Below, piece by piece: positions 57,269-64,000 of a stretch of DNA of 64,000 nucleotides. The stretch's first letter is position 1. The number at the start of each line of letters is the position of its first letter. This stretch comes from Maylandia zebra (Eukaryota > Chordata > Actinopteri > Cichliformes > Cichlidae). The position numbers and the translations under genes are program-made. Where the stretch lies: positions 26,654,033 to 26,718,032 of the forward strand of contig NC_135170.1 in NCBI RefSeq assembly GCF_041146795.1, written 5' to 3'. A model generated the notes under the pieces. The model worked only from the letters and a program-made list of their open reading frames with translations, was not told the DNA's origin and did no database searches.

Positions 57269-58492
57269 AAGTATTGTGCAAAAGTTTTGAGCCACCTGTC
57301 ATTTCTTCATATTTTGCTTCCCAAGGGCCAGACTTTCTTGTGAAGTGGTATTTAAAGTGCTTTTTAGAGGTCTCTCAAAGCTTTTCTTTGCACATTGGGT
57401 GCTTTTTTACTCATTTTCAGTCCAGTTCTCATCCATCTAACCACTTTCAAAGAAATGTAATTTTTTTATGTTTATTTGTTGAACTATTTAACTTTAACCT
57501 ATGAGTTGTTCAAGCATAAAAAGCCTTAAACTCAAGAGATGAACCAGTGTTGATTCTCAGCATAACAGACAACTTAGCAAGGAGCCAATTTTAAATTGTA
57601 TCTTTAGGCACTTTGTTCCAAGCAGCCTGTCACAAAATACATCCTTTGCTCCAATTTCTGTAGCTAAAGCTATAAAAGATGCCGACGATAACATAATTTG
57701 ACAGGCATAAAACAGTATTTTTGGTATACTGGTAGGTATCAGCTGAAAATGTGGCTTATCTCAGCATTGTGTGCAATGCATCCTTAATAAAATCTGAGGT
57801 AACAAGTGGAGGACACCAAAGAAGAAGTGGCAGAAGAAATAGAAAAAAATCCAGCTAAGATGTGAAACAAACCTGATAGATGGATCTGGACCTTCAGTTG
57901 GTGCATCTGTTTTTTGCTGAACCCTCGTCAGAATTTTAGCCAGTGGTGTTGAGGATCATGAGAACATTTATGGAACTATGAATGGCGAAAAGTACCGTTA
58001 AGTTTTGATCCACCATGCAATACCATGTAGAAAGCATCTGATTGGCAGCGGCTTTATTTTTCAGCATGATCCCGAACAAACTGCCAACACAGTAAAAGCA
58101 TACCTGGAAAGAAAAAACACACAATGGAACACAATCAGTCACAGATTGGCCTCCCCAGAGCCCGAACCTCAACATTATTAAACCAGAGAACAGAACAAAA
58201 GGCAGCCAACATCCAAAGAAGAGCTTTGAATGTACTTCACGAAGCCTGGAGAGCTATTCCTGAAGACTACTTAAAGAAATGACAAGAAAGCTCCCCTAAG
58301 AGGGTCCAGACTGTGTGGAAAACTAAATATGGTCCCAAAAATCAACATTCAAGATTATTAGAATTGTACTCAGCATTTGCCTTATACACTGTCTTTTCAT
58401 GTATGTTTCAATAAATGTGCACATGTTTTTAACTTCCTCAGGAGAATATAAAGAAATGAGGGGCAGCTCAAGCATTTTCCACAGTGCTGTAC
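57269..58492 (+). mobile_element. Tc1-like transposon relic (family B, copy 2)
   Basis: The left end (about 57271-57314, TTGTGCAAAAGTTTTGAGCC then TCATTTCTTCATATTTTGC) is mirrored by the right end (58444-58492, ATATAAAGAAATGAGGGGC ... GTGCTGTAC). The total is about 1.2 kb. The interior keeps a decayed catalytic region with AAACTGCCAACACAGTAAAAG and GCATACCTGGAAAGAAAAA, matching copy 1 near 44190. Stops and gaps throughout make it non-functional. It lacks the LINE insertion seen in copy 1. Confidence 0.75.
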
Positions 58493-59329
58493 ACGCAGCG
58501 AACACTGAACCAGGGCTTACAAATGAAGAGGAACTAACAAAAATAACCTTGTGCTGTAGCCTTATTACAGAGTAAGAAACAAGCAGCGAGACGGTTTTTG
58601 AAAGAGAATGCTCCAAGCCTGCAAATGAACAAATCATTCCTCAAATAAAGCAGGATATTTTCAGATTCATTTAATAATTTACATTTCTCTTAATTTAATA
58701 TCTTTAGTTTGTCAGAATGCTCAATGCCAAATGACTGTCACTGCCCATTATATGTTATAATGACTCACAGTGCCTGGCCAGAGTATCAACAATAGCCTGC
58801 ACTTTTCACTTTACAATACTGCAGATATGGCAACGCCAGCTGGGGCTTAAGAACACATTGTTATGCTGCTTCTTCTCAAGGCCAAGGTAAAATAGTTTTT
58901 TTTTTCTGTCTTTTATTGCTGCTAACAGGGAAAGACTCAGCAACATATAGAATTAAAACACATACAATAGGTTTGTGTGAGGAATATATGTGTACACAGG
59001 GGGAAAAAACCATCTGTGGAGCTGCAACAAGGTTTGTGGGAACACTTGTGCATTTTACATAATGCATGAAGCAGCTTATGATTTATAGCTGACTGAAGGT
59101 GTGGTAGGCAGATGCACAACTCGGTTTTCTCAGTTAGAAAAAGAGCTGCAGTTCCAGCTCCAGACCCCTGCTAGATCAAGTGTGAGCAAATGTGTTCGCA
59201 CATTAAAAAGCAACAACATTCAGGTTGTTGGAGGGCAGAACGGGAGAGAAAACACACACACATGGCTTGAGGGCTCGGGGTATTTTCATCTGATGCTACT
59301 TTTCAGTTCAAGGTGACGTGATGGAGAGC

Positions 59330-59351
59330 ATATATATATATATATATATAA
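59330..59351 (+). repeat. (AT)n repeat followed by T-run
   Basis: A 22-bp TA/AT repeat is followed directly by a run of about 13 T. Simple-sequence DNA. Confidence 0.9.
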
Positions 59352-60252
59352 TTTTTTTTTTTTTTCTTGTGCAGGGTCCAGAGCAGTTTTTCACTTATAT
59401 CATCCATCATACAGTACACTGTGCCTGGATAGTGTTTCCTAATGATGCTGATGCAGGCTGGGACGTGTATTTTACCCCTAACAAAGCCAGAGTAATTAGC
59501 AGAAGTGTAGTCCGAGTTCTCTCTCTCTTCCTCAGCGATCCTGTCTCACCCTCTCTCTCTGTTTGTTTGTGCGTCAAGGGATTATTGTGTGATTACTTAT
59601 GTGATTTGGGGGTTTTCTTATGAAGGGTTTCCATAAAGAAGAACAGAACTGAGTTTTCTCTCATTCAATGCAAGTTTTCCCTCCCCTAAGCTTCTCATTT
59701 GTGTTGTTGGGGGTTTTTTCCCCCCAGAAAAAAGCTTGAAAGATTTCTGGTGCAATCCACAGAACTGACAGTGCACGGCTAAAAGTTTCCCAGTGTCCCT
59801 TAGCGAGAGTACCTAATCCTCACATATTTTGCATCAGCAGAGTCTGAAGTCACAGACAGACAGCTAAAATCAGCTGAATCCAATCAGGGAAATGTGTTGG
59901 TTTTGCGTGGGAGGGGAGGGTGCCCTGGTGTTCACAGACCACAGTCCGTTCCTTTGCGTCACACAGGTGGGACGTTAGAAGCCCATGCTACGGGGAAGGT
60001 GTGAAGATAAGAAGACTGGAAAGGAACAGAAGGTAAATGTGGCAAACAAGGAGGCGCACATGTGTCTAGGGGATACAGGCAGAGAGCTGCTGTCTTCACA
60101 GATCAATGGCAATTGTGTATTTTGTCACATCAGATTTGATGCAAGACCTGTCTGCGATTGGTCGTGTCCCTTGCTACTCACGGGCGTAGATTCACAAGCC
60201 ACTGATGCTGTGCTCATGAACGCCGGTCTTTCTTTCTCAGGGTGATATAAAT

Positions 60253-60278
60253 GGGGAAGGGGGGGGGAGGGGGGGGGG
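60253..60278 (+). repeat. G-rich tract with quadruplex potential
   Basis: A near-continuous G-run broken by AA and A (blocks of 4, 10 and 11 G). It could fold into a G-quadruplex on the + strand. No promoter feature is attached to it. Confidence 0.8.
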
Positions 60279-61926
60279 AATTGAAGCCTCCAGCTGTCAG
60301 TGTAATGAGATTAAACCAGACCAGCCTGAGCTCCCAGTGTTTTATTGAACTTTATTTCAGTTTCCATTCTGTTTTTCAATATGTATAAGGAAGATATTGA
60401 ATGTGGCTGCTTCTGCGCACTAGTCCAAGAGCATCTGGTTGTGCATCAGTGTGGAGTGTGCGATTGTGTGTGTGTATTGGAGGACAGAAACAGAGAGATA
60501 ATGTGAAAGACTTGTGTGAGTATGTGTGTAATGTCCTCACTTCACACCCTGCAGGGCATGGTGCATCTCCTAAAGATGTGTTCAAGACGTCGCGCCGTCA
60601 CGAAACTTTGATTTGGTTTCCAAGCTTTCCGGCCTTTTCCAGCAGTTTCCACATGGCGCATGGCAAGGCCTGTCTGGTGCTGCCAGTGGAAAAGTAATGC
60701 TTAACCGTGGCGCACGAGGCCTGTGCATTGCTTTCGTTGAATCCTGGTCTGTGAAAGGCAGACAGAAAGCCACACTGGCACAACGATTGTGGCTGCAAGT
60801 CTGTGTGCGAGCATGTGCTCGTGTGAATGCTTTTGTGAGACGGAAAGTGTCTGGGGACTCGCAGAGTGGGAGACATCCATTCTGTTTGGACATACTGCGG
60901 AGTCTCACAGCCCATATTCCCCAACTCTGACGTTTTGGAACGGTCTGCCAGTCTGTGACTGCTTTTTCTATCACGCCACTCAGGCCTCATTACCCAGTCG
61001 CAGCTTCTTCCTCCATCATTTTGCCATCAGTCAGGGGGCACTTGGCTCCCCAGGTTCACTCATTTCTCTGCTGATAAATATATGTTACTCATCTCCTGCT
61101 TTTTTCCCATTAGAAGAGAACATAACACTATTAACATCTTCAGCACCTTTAAGACTCATCATAAGGGCCCATTCATCAGTGGTCGGTGAAAGAAAAAGAC
61201 AAATGGAGAAGGTGATAGGGGAAAAAATACAGCAGGAGCAATGCTTCTTTGCATTCATATTAGAGGTAAATATGGAGATGTTCACAACTGAAATACATCT
61301 ACAAATGTGTATGTACGTGTGAAAATGCAGAATGTGAAGGTATTTCACAAGATTATTTGGTTGGTTCGTGGTTTCCATCTCCGAGTCCGAGTGGTTAAAT
61401 TCTTCATTGCTTAAAATAGTGGAGAGCAAAAGAGGAACACACCGATATAGTCGTGAAACTGCTGAGTCTCATCTGACAACAATTTTGTAAAATTAATCTG
61501 TATTCATATGGAGACTGCAAACCTGGCTCAGATATCAGTTATTCTGATATCAACTGGCTACACCGTAAACCCCAGAACATTGGCAGCTGCCCCCAGAGGC
61601 TAAATAACAAGACTAATGGCCCATTTTCAGTGACTGCGCCATTTGTCATGTAAAATCATGGGAAAATTAGAAGTTTCTGCAGCCAGTGGTTCTGGCATCA
61701 GAGTAAAAACAAACAAACAAATAACTAGCTCCAGTCCCCTGTTGGAGGTGAGGCGGATTTCCAAGAGTTCCAGCAGTAAAATGATGTCTAGTTAAAGATA
61801 ATCAACAAAATCAGTGAGTCTGTTTAAAAATTGTATGAGATTAATATCAGCTGGTCCACCTACCAGCTACCAGTGCTACTTGGAATTTGTATTAGAAGAA
61901 AAGAAGCAAAACTACCAGTAAATGTA

Positions 61927-62749
61927 TACTTATTGGCCACTGGCCACATTAGATAAACCCATTTAACTGCTCATCAAGTGGGATACGGCTATCGCTAGGG
62001 TTTACAGAAGAGCTATATCCTGTTCTCTTGGAGGACATGCCTTGTTGATGCCAGAGGCCAGAGGAGCTTTGAGCTGATAGGAAGGCAGCAATAACTTTCT
62101 AATGAATAATATACCCACTCGTTACAACCAAAGTATGGAGAAGAGGATCTCTGAATGCACAATACATAGAACCTTAGAGCTGATGGTTTACAGCAGCAGA
62201 AGACCACATAGAGTCCTGCTCCTGTCAGCAACAACTCTCACTCGCTTGCCAAGACTGGACAATAGAAGACTGGAAAACAATCCTGCCTGATCTGATGAGC
62301 CTCAACTTCTGCAGCAGCACTTAGTTGGTAGAGTCAGAATTTGGTGTAAACAACATGAAAGCATGGATCCATCCTGCTTTGCATCAAAGGTTCAGACTGA
62401 TGGTGGTGGTGCTATGATGTGGGGGATATTTTCTTGGCACACTTTGGGCCCCTTACTACCAAGTAAGTTTAAATACCACAGCCTACCTAAGTATTGTTGC
62501 TGACCATGTCCATCCCTTTATGAGCACAGTGTACACATCCTCTAAGCTTCCAGCAGGATAATGTGCCAAAGATTTCTTGAACATATCAAAGAGTTTGCTG
62601 TATGCAGCAACTATGTGATTCTCTCATGTTAATAAGGATGCCAATCTCTGAGGAATGTTTCCAGCACCTTGTTTAATCTATGCCATGAAGAATTAAGGCA
62701 GTTTTAAAGGCAAGCAGAGGGTCAAAGCCAGCAAAGTGGCTGGGGAGTG
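61927..62749 (+). mobile_element. Tc1/mariner transposon relic, plus strand (family A)
   Basis: The + strand keeps decayed pieces of a Tc1-like transposase: TRYNQSMEKRISECT and YSSRRPHRVLLLSA (62120-62245), then MMWGIFSWHTLGPL (about 62415-62455) in another frame. Nucleotide similarity continues to a region like the Tc1 C-terminus near 62660-62720. The outer ends (GGCCACTGGCCACATTAGA near 61935 and GCAAAGTGGCTGGGGAGTG near 62731) look like terminal inverted repeats. Internal deletions remove much of the N-terminus. It is the same family as 33205-33815. Confidence 0.8.
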
Positions 62750-64000
62750 TGCAGAATTACCGTAGATGGATTCGATTGCCCAGCAAAAGTGACAGCGACT
62801 CTGATGCTTCAGGATTACGACAAGACATGTCAGATTATTTGCATCATCCTTCATCCATTAGAAACAGGCCTGAGAGATGAGATGTTCCCACACTGTTTTA
62901 TTGTTGTTTGTCAGATTTTATTTTTCATTATCAATGCAGTATTCCTGTCAGGCATCTATGACCATATTTAGGTAACAGATGGGTTATGGGTGAGTGGACA
63001 GGACTTTTGGTCAGGTCTTGATGGGACGAAGTTAGACGGAGAATGAAAACTTTGAGCGTGACTTGATGTAGGGAAAAGAAGGAAAAGTGGAAAGGGCACA
63101 TTTGAATTGGGGAACACAAGTGTAATACTGCAGTGCTTGTGCTCAAAAAAAGGGAGAAGAAGAAGGACAAGAGGGCAGTGAATGAGATCAGAACAAAACT
63201 GACAGACAGATTGACTCATCAGACAAGCATGTCGCATTCACTGCCAGGCTGCATGGCAGTGGCCCTGATGCAGTTTCAGAACAAATTAATCCACGCAGAT
63301 AAGGCTGCCTTCTTCTCACTAATGATATCTTACTGCTATTTAGGATAATCACGTTGATTTCCTTATTGTTCTCTTACTAAGATGATTCTCACAGGTACTG
63401 CCTATTTCTTATTATTGTAATTATTAAAGTACTATAATTGTTTCACAGCTTTTCTTTTACTGCCCCCATGAAATATAGAGCGTCTTCTATCTATGGGGAT
63501 GTAGTTTAGCTGAGATATTACTTATATTTTGAGGCTATAATCTTAAAATATAAATAGACTTCATGTAGTATAATCAGAATAACTTGAAGCACCATTGGTT
63601 AATATTGGATATTTCTACCATGGTAGATGCATTATTCTAGAAATGCATCAGTTGGTTGCAACATCTAGTTGATGGATGGTTGTTGAATTTGGTCTAGAAG
63701 TTTACAGAATTCATTAGAGTGCAATACTTTGACAATAAATTACATTTTGATACCTAGAAGTTGAATTGTAATGGCTATGCGATCCAAACTTTTCATCGTC
63801 TTAGCTCTAGCGAGATCAGAATTTCAGCTTTTACAAAATAACTTACATTTTAAAAAGACTAATGGCGTTCCCATTTACTCTCAGCTGTGCTCATTTCCAA
63901 ATGTTAGCATGCCCTGTACTCTAAGAGAACGCAGTGGACATTAGAAAGGGGGAAAAAACACATTTTCTACCCGTGTTGTCATGAGCATGTTACCATGGTG

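Larger units (their letters stand above)
50213..64000 (+). other. pde4a: pde4a intron 1 (start; continues past the window)
   Basis: I find no UCR1-type exon (which would read like RRESFLYRSDSDYD) in the remaining 13.8 kb, so intron 1 is at least this long, as in other PDE4 genes. Alternative promoters for shorter PDE4A forms can lie in such introns, but none is recognisable here. The intron holds Tc1-like relics (57269, 61927), a GT microsatellite, an AT repeat and a G-rich tract. Pyrimidine-rich DNA lies near 53705-53740. Confidence 0.7.

Noticed and set aside
60789..61322. 177-codon frame and overlapping 130-codon antisense frames
   Set aside because: Cys- and Ser-rich translation without recognisable domain inside pde4a intron 1. 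Several overlapping open frames on both strands suggest chance.

Overview
This window is vertebrate nuclear DNA, almost certainly from a teleost fish. The genes are split into many short exons with GT-AG introns, intergenic DNA is AT-rich, and the repeats are typical of fish genomes (Tc1-like transposons, a Rex3/RTE-like LINE fragment, hAT- and piggyBac-like MITEs, a tRNA-derived SINE). A percomorph such as a cichlid is plausible, but the species cannot be fixed from sequence alone. Operons, ribosome binding sites and CRISPR arrays do not apply here.

Four protein-coding genes are visible, all on the + strand. (1) 1-2.1 kb: the 3' end of cdc37, the Hsp90 co-chaperone that loads protein kinases (last three coding exons and 3'UTR). 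(2) 5.1-14.35 kb: a complete tyk2 gene encoding a Janus kinase. I reconstructed 23 coding exons that join in frame into about 1159 residues with FERM, SH2-like, pseudokinase and kinase domains. (3) 17.9-28.3 kb: a complete raver1 gene encoding a three-RRM, PTB-binding splicing co-regulator (14 coding exons, about 730 residues). (4) 49.0-64.0 kb: the start of pde4a, with the first coding exon of the long PDE4A4/5-type cAMP phosphodiesterase. The rest of the window is its first intron.

The block 28.4-49 kb has no recognisable gene and holds many transposon relics. The same kinds of relic continue through pde4a intron 1. Two pairs of related Tc1-like copies occur (33.2 and 61.9 kb; 43.2 and 57.3 kb), and one copy is interrupted by a Rex3-like insertion.

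The genes are linked by history rather than by an operon. CDC37, TYK2, RAVER1 and PDE4A also cluster on human chromosome 19p13.2, so this is a conserved synteny block. Functionally, CDC37 stabilises client kinases, TYK2 carries cytokine-receptor signals to STATs, RAVER1 modulates PTB-dependent splicing, and PDE4A degrades cAMP. I found no evidence for a novel multi-gene system. The points most worth checking are an altered APE motif in the tyk2 kinase domain, an SH2 arginine that human TYK2 has lost, the changed position of pde4a relative to human, and several well-preserved mobile-element structures.
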